From NCBI GenBank assembly GCA_022495995.1, contig JAFEMH010000078.1:868001-932000 (forward strand): a DNA stretch of 64,000 bases, written 5' to 3'. The DNA comes from Adenophora triphylla var. japonica (Eukaryota > Streptophyta > Magnoliopsida > Asterales > Campanulaceae). Below the pieces are notes generated by a model, which saw nothing but the letters and a program-made list of their open reading frames with translations, did no database searches and was not told the DNA's origin. This document shows, one piece after another, positions 1 through 11,682 of the stretch; positions within the stretch are counted from its first letter, which is position 1, and every line of letters starts with the position of its first letter. The position numbers were made by a program, and so were the translations under genes.

Positions 1-150
1 CAGTTTCCATCGGTCAATTTTCTAGTGCCATGTAAGATTTGCCAAATTGGTTTCTTTTGCCAAATTGGTTTCTTGTTCCTACTAGTTGTTTAAAGAATGT
101 ACTTGTTTTGAAGCTGGCTGTTAAGACTGATCAAGTATAAACCGATATTA

Positions 151-3107
151 ATGTCTACATTTGCATCATGCAGTGGATGTAAATCTTTATCTGACCCTTA
201 CATCCATCCTCTCTTTCACAACAAAGTGCTGCAAATGCAGAATCAGTCTTTGTCTGGTGCTAGAAACCTTGATGATGATGGTAAAGTCTCGGTTGATTCT
301 GTTTCTTCCAGTACTTGGTTCTGTCATGTCATTTTACTTTGATTGGCAGGTTTAAGGGATGGAGAAGTTTGTACATTAGAGGCATCTTCCAGCTCTGACA
401 TTTGTTGCAATCGTCAAAGTCTAACTTCTTCCGAGTTTCGTTCCAAAGTTAATCCTGAGCATTCGGTTCAAGCTAAGAACATGACCATATTAGATCTCTC
501 TCCAGGGGATGAAGTGGAAGGAGAACTTGTTTATTATAAGCACAGACTGCTTTGCAATGCTGTTGCAAGAAGGCGCTGTAGTGGTCGCTCTCTCTCTCTC
601 TCTCTCTTTCCCTTCTTTTGGCGTTACGTTTACTTCACTCATTGTTGAGACCCATATTGAAGAAGCTTATTTAAATTTTTATTGCGTTTTGTTACTTTAT
701 CCATGCAGATGAATTGATACTAAGGGTTATAAAGAGTCTTCCACAAGAAATTGATGCTCTACGAGCGCGAAAGTGGGATGCTGTTCTAGTCAACCGGTAC
801 CTTTGTGAACTTAGAGAAGCTAAAAAGCAAGGAAGAAAGGAGAGGCGGCACAAGGAAGCTCAGGCTGTGCTAGCTGCTGCTACTGCTGCTGCTGCAGCTT
901 CGTCTAGAATTTCATCGTTTAGGAAAGATGCAATTGATGATTCTGCTTCTCAAGAAGCTGTATGTTCACTGCTTGTTGATCATTCTTCTAATGATTCCTA
1001 AGAATAATTTCAATATTTTCATAGTTGTAGCTATTATTCTCCTTTTTATGATTTTGTAGAATATGTTGAAAGTAAACCCTCCTGGTGGAAGGGTTGGGCT
1101 TTACGCTCAGCAGATGCCTCGAGCAAAGGAAAGTTTTCCAAGGTTGGCTGTTCCACAGGTCTCATCAGAAAGGAACTCTGATTCCTTGCAATCAACGCTA
1201 AAATTCTTTGAAGAACATTCCAGAACTTGTGATATCTGCAGACGAGCAGAAACAATTTTAAACCCAATTTTAGTCTGTTCAGGCTGCAAGGTCTTTAGTT
1301 TTTATGGTTTCGAGAAAAAATGTATTATTAATGTTTGACGTTTTGTTGAGATATAACTTCAATTTTGTGCTGACAGGTTACTGTTCACTTGGATTGCTAT
1401 CGTAGAGTTAAAGAGTCCACTGGTCCTTGGTATTGTGAATTGTGTGAGGATCCCTCTTCGTCTAGAAGCTTGGGGGCTTCAACTCTCAATTGCTGGGAGA
1501 AGCCATCTCTTATGGCCGAATGTTACTTGTGTGGTGGCACCGCAGGTGCTTTTAGAAAGTCAACTGATGGTCAATGGGTCCATGCCTTCTGTGCTGAAGT
1601 AAATTTTCTCTTTCCTCCATTGCCTAAGTACTTGTTGACATGCTGATAGACTCTATTGGTTCCACTCTTTCTTCCCCCTCTCTTATCCTTTAATTATTAA
1701 TTCATCTTCTTGGTGATGTAGTGGGTATTAGAGCCAACATTCAGAAGGGGCCAAGTAAACCCTATTGAGGGAGTGGTATGTGTTCATTTTTTTTTTTTTT
1801 TTTTAATTTGATGTGTTCACTACGTTTTGGTCAGTTTCTTTACCACCTACCATGATTAAAAGATTTTGTTACTTCTTCGCATGTATGCATCTTGTAAAAT
1901 GGTTCAACTAGTTTTCTGGATATGTTCGTCTGTCTAAGATTTATAATAGTTTTATTATTTAAATTTGGCAGGAGACAATTACCAAGGGAAGAGAATTTTG
2001 TCTCGTTTGCAGTCGAAAACAGGGTGTTTGCGTGAAGGTGAATCTGTACTGTGTTTATTAGTTTGTTCTTCTATTTTGTGGAATGAACTATAATCTGACC
2101 GAACTGTTGTTCTCATTGTTGACAGTGTAGTTATGGGCACTGCCAGAGTACATTTCATCCCGCCTGTGCTAGAAATGCTGGTTTTTACATGAATATGAGA
2201 ACTACTGGTGGCAAGTTGCAACGTAAGGCTTATTGTGAAAAGCATAGCTTAGTAGAGAGGGCAAAGGTTGAATTTGAATATTTTTTGTTTGAAACTATCT
2301 ATATTCTTCTCATTTATGTATTATCTTTATTCTTACTTATATTATCTTCAAATATCCATGCAGACTGAAACACAAAAGCATGGAAATGAAGAGATGAACA
2401 TTCTTAAGAAAGTTAGGGTGAGTGATAATGCTATCAAATTCTCCATAAATGGTTGTGAGCCATAGTTTACAGCAACTGATGATCGGTGATCACTGCGTAT
2501 GTGGTCGTTGAAATGCCTGTTCTAATAATAATTAGAGAAAAAATCCTCATGTTTTATCCATCCAAACACCACCAAAAGACTGTAGAGACTCCACAATCTG
2601 ACAAACTTAACCGCATACCCTCCACTCCCAAAACCTCTGAAATGGACCTGAAGAATGTTCAACTTGACTAATGATCCTTTCAGACCTCAATGCACCAAAG
2701 TTGTGCATTTTTTGAACATATAAACTCGATAGTTGAAGCACTACTGATTGCTTTTCCACTGGTTTTATATAATACCCTATGAGCTTCCAGTAATAGTATT
2801 GCTTGATACCTATTTTCCAGGTTGAACTGGAGAGGTTACGCCTTATCTGCGAGAGAATCATCAAACGAGAAAAATTGAAGGTACGCTTTTACGGTGTTGT
2901 TGATGGAGTGTTACCTGTTTTGCCCCTCTTTAATCTTGTTTGCTCTCCGTTACTTTTCTTTCTCACTTAACACCTTTCTTATATTCCCTGTTTCTCTAGT
3001 TGTTATTCCTTACTGAAGGCAAACGTGTGCGGAAGCGTAAAGAAAAGATAGAAAAATAAGAAAGAGAAGAAGAAGAATGCAATTAAGAAGAGAGAACGAA
3101 GAAGTAG

Positions 3108-3145
<38 letters not shown>

Positions 3146-5490
3146 GCTAGGAAAAGGAATTACTAATTTAAGTAGAGCTAGGAAACTAAAATACTATTAC
3201 TATAACTTGGGCTTGGATACCAAGTCTTCCTAGCTTGTTCTGCATCATTCTCCATCATTCAAGAAAACTCGTATTCGAGTTTTGAAGTAACGAAAAATGA
3301 ATATTCATGAGATCATTATTTGAAGCTTGAGCGTATAAATCATGAGCACATCCTTGGGAAATAGATGAGAAAAGAGAAGGAACCTAGGACACACATTTGG
3401 CTCTAGTGTCTTGAAACATAGGATCAATGCATTCATGAACATCTCCACAAAGCATTGTATTTGAAACTTGAACTTCAAACTTCGTATTCAGTTTTGCATT
3501 TAAGTGCATCCTCAATAGGCTCTTCAATATTTTCTTCATGTGTGACGCTACCCTCTTCTAGTTTGCACATCCTCTTTCTTTATAGTAGGAATATAAATTC
3601 AGCCTCAGATTCAGCAGTCCTGACTTGTTGACTTCGTACAATATTTTGTATCCTATCTAGGGTGTCATATTTCTTAACAAAGTCGCTCTGATGGATAAGG
3701 GCATCTCTAGCATGATTTCTTTTCTACGAGGCATAGTTTTTTTTTTTTTTTGGCTAAATAAACACAAAGTCATGAAAAGTGGAAAAAATGTTTTTTTTTT
3801 TCAAAGAATACAGCTAAGAAGAAAGAGATCATATTATGAAAATATTTTTTTGTTATTTTTCTTTTCAAAAACACAAAATCTGAAAGAAAAAAAATCACGA
3901 GCAGTCTAAGAAAAGAAAAGAACAGGGAGAGGGATCGATAACAGTACCGAAACTGTACAACAAAGATGTCAATCCAGGCTTCACTCTGATACCACTTAAA
4001 GGCGAACGTATGCAGAAGCGTAAAGAAAAAATAGAATATAAGAAAGAGAAAAAGAAAAAGAATGCAATTAAGAAGAGAGAGAAGAACACACAATTAGCTT
4101 AAAGCTAAACTCAATTCAATATTTAATCCTTTTTGAATAGCTTTGAAGCTTACATGATTATTTATAGGTTAATTTATCTTAACAAAACTGGAGAAGCTTC
4201 AGAAAGCTCGTCTGTTTAGTTTTGTATATTTTGAGCCGCGATACGAGTGTGATCGAGTTGGGTCTTACTGTTCGAGTCAAGTTCTTCATATTTTTAAACA
4301 ATCCCGGGTTTAAGTTGGGTCTGGTCTAGCTTCAATGTCTGGGACGAACTCGGCCTGGGTTTGGAAATGCGGGTCCCTCTGGTAGTGTCAGGTTCGTCCC
4401 TTTGCTAACATCTTCACTTATTCCTGGCCTGGGTCGGTTGGTTTTTAATATCACACTACCCAAAAAAACATGAATGCTCTTAAGAACTAAACCCTAATGA
4501 TACAATTGCTGCCCCCTCCCCTCTCTCTATCTCGTCCCTTTTTCCATCTTCATCTTCTTTTTCGCCTCCTAAACAGAAAACCAAATATTCACTAGTTTTG
4601 CTGGTCAAGAGTTGTCGTCCATATTTTTGCAAAACGAATCAAAGTTATTTGAATCACATGAGATGTTGTCAGTCTGTTAGGTAAAAGATGCATAAGTCCC
4701 TTTACCCCAACCATCCTTGATTAATCTCTTTCCCTTTGAGGGTGGGTGGGGGGGGGGGTGCTCGGGAGTCGGAAATGGATGGAAAAGTTATACTGCATAC
4801 GCTGTCTTGATCCAGTCCCTTGATATTTTGTTTTTGAATGGTGCAGCGTGAGTTGGTTGTTTGCTCGCTTGATATGCTTCACTCAAATAGAGATGTTATA
4901 GTTTCTACTTCCAGAGTTTGTACTTCTTCATTCTTCCCAACACCTGATGCTAGTTCAGAATCAGAGGGTACTTCCCTCAAAGATAGTTACAAGTCTGGAG
5001 AAAGTGATGCCCTAATCCAGCAATCAGATGATGTAACAGTTGATAGCACAGTTCCTTGTAAGCAGCCTTTAAGGTATCCCATGGACCATGATGATCAAAA
5101 GACAGATGTCAGCTCCACATCACAACTGTTTGTTCAAAAGCCTCCATCATTTTCTGGGAAGCAAATACCTCGCAAACCGTCACAGAGTACCTTGGATGAT
5201 GGCCAAAAACCTTCAAAATATAGAAAGGTAAAGGTTCTTCACTCAATCAGCTGTTTTGTGAATCGATTTACATAATTTGAAATTAGGAAATTAATTAATA
5301 AATCTTATAAACAACACAGCATACGGAAACATTTAAAAAGGAGGTGGTAATGACATCAGATCAGGCTTCCATGAGGAATCAGCGATTGCCCAAAGGATTT
5401 GTTTATGTTCCTATTGACTGCCTCTCAAATGTGAAGGAAGTAGTTGGGGGTGCTAAATCTTCACAAGAAAATTCACAACAGAATGGGTAG
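151..5490 (+). CDS. PHD / extended-PHD (PZP-type) zinc-finger protein, 3' part
   Basis: Likely nuclear chromatin reader of the plant family that includes Arabidopsis At1g77800. PZP modules in related proteins contact the histone H3 tail; here that role is inferred from family. Exons by GT-AG signals and frame: about 151-280 (true start left of this or unknown), 350-583, 709-959, 1060-1290, 1377-1598, 1722-1775, 1972-2037, 2126-2266, 2364-2417, 2821-2880, 4847-5227, about 5321-5490. Order: Ala-rich basic stretch (exon 3), canonical PHD (CDIC...CSGCK...HLDCY...CELC, exons 4-5), zinc knuckle CYLCGG, then extended PHD (FCLVCSRK...CSYGHCQSTFHPACARNAG...YCEKH), a short coiled segment, and a Ser-rich tail ending LPKGFVYVPIDCL. 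Internal phases agree except at the last junction, where I count one base too many or too few near an A-run (5331-5340). That is a possible frameshift or base-call error. Confidence 0.85.
3013..4170 (-). mobile_element. Degenerate small LTR retroelement (TRIM-like) inside a PHD-gene intron
   Basis: The 1.97-kb intron 2881-4846 is far longer than the gene's other introns. Two direct repeats of about 85 bp begin at about 3018 (GGCAAACGTGTGCGGAAGCG) and 4001 (GGCGAACGTATGCAGAAGCG). Directly beside the second, at 3983-3994, is the reverse complement of a near-perfect tRNA-Met primer-binding site (TGGTATCAGAG), as expected just inside a 5' LTR on the minus strand. A minus-strand TATA-like CTATAAATAA lies near 4157-4168. 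The two repeats diverge after about 85 bp, and no gag or pol was recognised between them. Confidence 0.5.
3108..3147. repeat. (GA)n microsatellite
   Basis: About 40 bp of nearly perfect GA dinucleotide repeat with one GC interruption. It lies within the intronic retroelement remnant, just after the first copy of its direct repeat. Confidence 0.95.
4171..4846. other. Rest of the long PHD-gene intron
   Basis: No gene recognised. It contains a run of about 12-13 G residues near 4746-4758 and ends in the acceptor GTGCAG at 4841-4846. Confidence 0.6.
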
Positions 5491-6435
5491 AGTATAATTC
5501 ATAATATTTGATGAGCCCAAGAAACTTCCCTTACCGGCAAGTACACATTTCTGCTTGAGCACTGCATATTTTTCCGAATCACCAGCAGATTCAGTCCACC
5601 GTTGACAAGGATGTTTTAGTGTCATTGTTGTATATCTTTTGTGAGAGCAAGCTGTACAGTGAATATGCATGTTCCATTTCATGTATGTCGAAGTGGCTTG
5701 AAATGTTTCGTCTTAGTTCTAGATTTTTTCCCTTCTCAGTTTGCTCTGTTTCTTTTAATCTCATACGAGAAATAGTAATTGCCTATGTTGCGGGCTTTGT
5801 AAAGTCTCTGTATATTCTCTAACATGTCAACCGCGCAATTGGTGTAACATCATATTGATAAGGAAGGAACTTTTCTTTTATTTGTTGTTAAATTTATACA
5901 TTTTTCTTAGCTGCTGTTGCTGTTGCTGTTGCTGTTTCTTGTAGGCTGTTGTCGACCGGGGGTGGTAGTTTTAGACTTTTAGTTGTCATTTTCCTGCTTT
6001 TTGGCTTTTCGGGTTTGTTCCATTTCATGTATGTCAAAGTGGATTGAATTGAAGTACCCTTTTAACCCGTGCTGACTCATAAATGAGATGAAATACAGCG
6101 AAAGAGCGAAACTCAAGGATCTTTTGCGTTTGAGCATGATTGTTAACGCTATTTACTCTGCTGAATGATTTAGAAAACTATCTAGTGCTAGATTCTGAAT
6201 GAATGCGCTTGTTTAATAATCTTATGGCTCTGGAAAATTTTACTATTGTGACCTTTTGAACAACTAAATAGGTAATTTTATTTGGTTACCATCAGACACA
6301 AATGCACAAATAGATTGTACATAATTAGATGTACTATACTCTGATGCCAATTTTTAAAACCATGATGCATAAGTTTTTACCAATTTACTTTTTAACAGAA
6401 ATATAAATAATTACACCAATTTGCTTAAAACAATA
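5491..6435. other. 3' flank of the PHD gene
   Basis: Probable 3' UTR and downstream sequence of the PHD gene. A short GCTGTT hexamer run lies at about 5912-5938. No other coding signal is visible. Confidence 0.5.
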
Positions 6436-7968
6436 TTATATTGAGTAAATTATAAAATAGGGACTAAACTTCACGGAGTGGTACCTGTTTAGGATCAAAC
6501 GTCCAAAATTTAGTGAAGCATGGCATATGGTGACAAATTTTGATCAAAACAGGATTTTGACGAAGTTCATTAGAATACCCAGTTAAGTCACATGTGTCGT
6601 GCATGTGTAAATACTTGGCTCGCAACCTCTCCAAACGCACGAAAAGGGACTTCAAGGGGCCAATCCACCACAAAAGCAAATTCCAGGGCCTTTCGGGCAT
6701 TAAATTGATCATTTTAAGTGAGGAAGAACCGTTCTGGTATAAAAACTATCCTGAGGACCTCGCTGGCATTTACAAAATAACATTTTGGAATTTATTTTTC
6801 CCAGGGATCTCATGGGTAATCAGCATGGCTTCTCTAGTATTAGGCACATTCTACTATTCTAGGGACTTTTTGGATATTATTCTAAAATATTACTTGGAAG
6901 TTGGAACCAAAGTCTTTCTACTAGAACCATCTCGAAGCTCCTATTTTCTCCTATAAATACAAAAGTCTCCTCTACCTATTTTAGGGATCATGTTTTACTT
7001 TATTAAGTACTTTTCTAGTAATTTCTTTTTATTAGAATCATGCAAAATTTCCATGATTGATTAAGTCATTTTCATAAATGTTCAAAATTTATAATGATTA
7101 CAAACATAGGATTATGATCCTAATTTCCCCTTTCATGTATTTTCTTACCGGTTTAATCTAAACTTGATTTTATTAATGTGTTCCAATAGTTTTATATTAT
7201 GTTGATAGTGAGTCTGACCTGATCATATGCCTAAAGTCATAATTAATCTCTAGCAAGACATTATAACTTTCCAAATAATATAAATATGAAAAGCCTGATA
7301 TAACCTTTATAATAGAATATATCATAATCCTTGTCTCACGATATCTATTTTGGACATAAGTAATGGTCAACGTGAAACTTTTATATTATCCAAGTTCGTT
7401 TTCTTGATCTTCAAGTAGATTGATTAAACAAATAATAATGATCACGCTATCAATTCATTTTAGCAAGACCATACATTTATCAATATCAATTATCGAGGGG
7501 TCCATTAGATATTTCTCTTATGGAGAGGGACAAATAGCGTCTTGGTTATATTCTCTTCCACATATAATCAATCACAACCTATATAATTATCCGTTTAAAG
7601 ATAGCGTTGAATTATGTCAGATATTATGTTCCTTATGTAGGAGACCATGACAACCAAGGTATAAGGATTCATAGATATAACTATTATGAGATTATTTATG
7701 ACATTTGACCATGCGATAATCTCATAAAGGGTCTATCCAATATCTTATTCTCCAACAAGTACCTATAAATTTAATATGTATCAATATCCCATGATTATAA
7801 GTTTAATTTGTATCACTATCCCATGATTATCTATTAAACTCATACTAGTCATTCTAATATGATTGCTAATGATATTAATTATTATAATAAACATGTAAAA
7901 TATATAATAATATTAATAAACTTGAAAACCCACTTTATAAATGAAAGTATAACATAACATAAAAGTCC
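6436..7968. other. AT-rich repetitive stretch beside the copia remnant
   Basis: No coding capacity. A plus-strand TATA-like CCTATAAATAC occurs near 6950. The right part borders the minus-strand copia remnant and probably includes its 3' LTR, but I could not find the partner LTR. Confidence 0.35.
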
Positions 7969-8044
7969 TATAAAGAACCTAGCTCATAACCACTAACAAT
8001 CTCTCATATAAAGAACCTAGCTCATAACCACTAACAATCTCTCA
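7969..8044. repeat. 38-bp perfect tandem duplication
   Basis: Two adjacent copies, 7969-8006 and 8007-8044, each beginning TATAAAGAACCTAGCTCATA. On the minus strand they read GAGAGATTGTTAG..., like the junction of polypurine tract and LTR start in plant copia elements. The duplication therefore sits at the inferred start of the 3' LTR of the neighbouring element. Confidence 0.85.
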
Positions 8045-8179
8045 CTTGCAATATGCTTGATCAAATATGTATCTAAAACTCGTTGACCTAGTATGAATAT
8101 CATGTTTAACTCGTGGAAGAGTCGTTGTGAGTGGGTAACAATGTTATCATCTATTGGTACTTTGCATATCTAAACATCT

Positions 8180-9620
8180 CCCCCCTCAATGATTTCTCGA
8201 TGAGATGGTAATGCCTGGGTATGTATTTAGATATTTGATGAGATTTGGGATCTTTAGCCTGGTCAATAGTTCCATTATTGTCACAGTAAAGATCTACATG
8301 GTTAATGATAGTAGGTACCACTTCCAAATCAGCAATGAACTTCTTGTTTCAAACTGCTTCTTTAGTTGGATCTATATACTCGGCCTCCATAGTAAAATCA
8401 GCGACAGTGCTCTATTTAGAACTCTTCCAGCTTATGGCACCTCCATTCAACATAAACACATATCCTGGCTGTGATCTGAAACCATCTTTGTCAAATTGGA
8501 AGCTTGCATCTATGTAACCATTTATAACGAGATCATCTTCCATTCCTCCGTATATCAAGAATGCATCCTTAGTTCTACTTAATTACTTAAGGGTGTTCTT
8601 AACTAATGACTAGTAACTTTTACTGGGGTCTGACTAGTATCTGCTTGTCATGCTTAACGCTGCGAGACATCTTGCCTAATACATAATCTGGCATACATGA
8701 TAGATCTTATAGCCGAAGTATATGAGATATTTTTCATGCGTTCTCGCTCATCATGTGTCTAAGAACATTGAGTCTTCCCGAGAGAAATGTCATGAGACAT
8801 TGGCAAGAAACCTCTTTTAGAGTCTTGTATATTGAACATGTTTAGTACCTTATCTATATATGAACTCTGACTTATACCAATCAATCTCTTAGATCTATCC
8901 TATAGATCTTTATCCCAAGGATATAAGCGACTTCTCCTAAGTCTTTCATTGGAAAACATTTCTCTAACCAAGACTTGACAGTATATAGCAGAGATGTCGT
9001 TTCCTATGAGTAATATATCATTCACATATAATACTAGAAAAAAGACTACATTCTCACTAATCTTCTTGTAAACACAAGGTTCCTCTTAATTTTTGATAAA
9101 TTCAAACTTGACTCATCAAAACGAAGATTCCAACCAAGAGAAGCATGTTTCATACCATAAATGGATTTCTAAAGCTTGCATATTTTGTCTAAAGTTCTCA
9201 AGTTGAACAAAACCTTCAGGTTGTATTATATACACATTCACAAGTAAGTTCCCGTTAAGGAACGTTGTTATGACATCCATATTCAATAGTCATAATATGC
9301 AACAATGACAATGAGAATATTGATGGATTTAATCATGGCTACCGGTAAAAATGTTTCATCATATTACATACCATGAATTTGTCTATAACCTTTTGCAACT
9401 AGACTTGCTTTATAAGTTCACACCTTGTCATCCATGTCAATTTTCTTCTTGAAATCACGTTTGCACCTAATGGTTTTCACACCTCTATGTGGATCAATCG
9501 AATTTCAAACTCGATTATCGTACATGGATTGCATTTCAGATTTCATGGCGTCTAATCGTTTATCTGAAACTAGAGTCGACACAAATTCTTGATAGGTGAA
9601 TCTCTTAGGCAGGACTAAGC
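8180..9620 (-). pseudogene. Ty1/copia pol remnant (reverse transcriptase + RNase H)
   Basis: Reading the minus strand in shifting frames gives the copia order: an RT start region (MDVITTFLNGNL...PEGF, about 9205-9280), the catalytic region YVNDILLIGND (about 8997-9029; the usual YVDD has become YVND), then an RNase H region with ISWKSSK, STVADFTMEAEY and LYCDNNGTIDQAK (about 8240-8440). Stop codons and frameshifts occur throughout, so it is dead. Gag and integrase were not recognised upstream. Sequence between about 8040 and 8180 fits the element's 3' untranslated region. Confidence 0.8.
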
Positions 9621-11410
9621 ATCATTCTTGAAGTGGGATTTGGGGTTAGGCCCGTGCCCGCCGGTGGGGCTTCACCGGCACCGATAGTGTTTCTGGCGCC
9701 CATGTTTGCGATGCCAGTATTCAAAGGCTAATTGTTTAGAGTACTCTCATGAGTCTCATTGTGAGTGGCCATTTAGAGAAAAATGTATGGATTTCAAGCT
9801 AAATCAAGGGGAATAGTTTTTCGGCAAAGTAACCAAACTTATAATGCCAGAAACAGTGAATCAATCCACGTCCAGTGGGTCGGATAATCCAGCAACCTTG
9901 ATTAGCTTGAAAATGATGAACACATGTAAAATTAGCTGGATGGTCTTGGACGAATATCCTCCGGTGTGGAACTAAGATTATAATGTATGAGAGATATAAA
10001 ACAAAATCAATTGACAATAGTTTAAATGAGTGAAAATATGTGTTACCAATAACCGTGACGCTCGAATATTTATAGGAGATCTCAAAACAATTAGATGTTG
10101 ATGGGTGAAAATGTAGGAGTGATTGTAGGGATAGACCTAATCGTCAGGTTGGCCTCGCGTCGATCGTCATTGGAAGTATATATGACTAGGTCAACCAACC
10201 TCAATTGAGGCTCAGAAGTAAGTCAGCAAGAGTAGGTCGACCCACACCCCTTACATGGCTTAATTCCTTGTATATTTTTTGCGTCAGGCCTAAACTCGAA
10301 AGTATGTATCCTAACCGGGTGATCGTCTTCAATTTATCCCGTTTAGGTTTAGATTGATGTAATTTATTTAACATTTAAAAAAAAAGAAACATTTTACTAC
10401 TTATCTAGTCAAATTACATTGACAAATTGAGGAATCAAGGAGTGGGATGCACATACATACATACATACCTCGGTGCTTTTGAGGATTTTAATGTTTTTTA
10501 GATTATTCTCCTCTCCTCCGTGGATTATTATACTTTAATTGAGGGTATGGATACAATGACCTGAGCTGTTTCTAATAAGACTTGGACGCACGCAATCAAT
10601 TTGCTAGTTTTGACCTAAACAACAGAGGCCTTGGACTGGACCCCACTTATTCCTTAACCTGTCACTGTCACTGTCACGGACTTTGACCTACGCCCATTTC
10701 TGAAATTATAATTTTATCCCTTGTGATCATTAAACAATACAGGCTACAGTAGAGGGGAGGGGAGGGGAGGGGAGGGGTGGCAATGGCATGATATGATGTT
10801 AATTTAAACAAAAAATAAAACTGAAAACTAAAAGAAGGAAGGGTACAGTAAAAACAAGAATCCCGAGCGCATCTTTCTCTTTGCTTTCACTGCTTTTCAT
10901 GTCCCCTCTCTCTCTCTCTCTCTCCTCTCACACACACACACACACATAAACACTGCCCCTCTTTACCTGCAACACATAAAGAAAAGCAAAACTCTCTCTC
11001 TCTATCTCCTCATTCTAGTCTAGAGAGAGAAAAACTCCAATCCATATGCACAAACTGAAAAAGAGAAAGAGTAGGGACTGTAACAGAAACTTCTTCCAAA
11101 AATATCCCCCCAAAAAATACATAATTCCATAACTATCCAACTTTTTCTCTTTCTATTAAATTACTCTACACATTCTTATTCCTATTTCCAGTCCCGTCCC
11201 CCACCCACCACTCTTCATTTTTTCAAATTTTTTACTTTCCTTTTTTTATTTGGGAAACATTAAGCAGTCTCTGTTTCCCATATCTCTCTTTCAAATCTTC
11301 ACACTCCTTGATTACCACATAAAATTCAAGGAAAACATTAACCCAAAAAACAAATCATAACCCAAATTTCACCCCCCCCCAAACCTCTCCTTGCATTTAC
11401 AAATAAGACA
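9621..11410. other. Intergenic region with simple repeats
   Basis: No gene recognised. It holds (CATA)n near 10451-10468, (GGGGA)n near 10753-10776, and TC- and CA-rich runs near 10907-10948. The sequence 10860-11110 (CT-rich, then AGAGAGAAAA) resembles a plant 5' leader, but no open reading frame follows except one antisense to the kinase 3' UTR. Confidence 0.45.
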
Positions 11411-11682
11411 CCCTTGTTTTTACCTGGCACCAACGAGCTGAACAACCAAACTCAGCCACATTCCACATAACGTACATACTCCCCCCACCACCACCACCAA
11501 TTGTATACGTGAGGGAGATTCCGCTTGCAGCCAAATTCCTCCTCTGCATATTAGTTGAAATGCAACGTTTTCCCAACTCTTTGTTTTGCTTAGAGGAATA
11601 CCAGATTCAAAACCTGAATCTTCATTATTTACCCAATTCAACAGCATTGTGTGAAAGGTTAAGAAAGATTTGGCTTTTGAGT

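Noticed and set aside
3691..4093. ORFs of Phe/Lys-rich sequence in the PHD intron
   Set aside because: They arise from T- and A-rich low-complexity DNA and show no domain.
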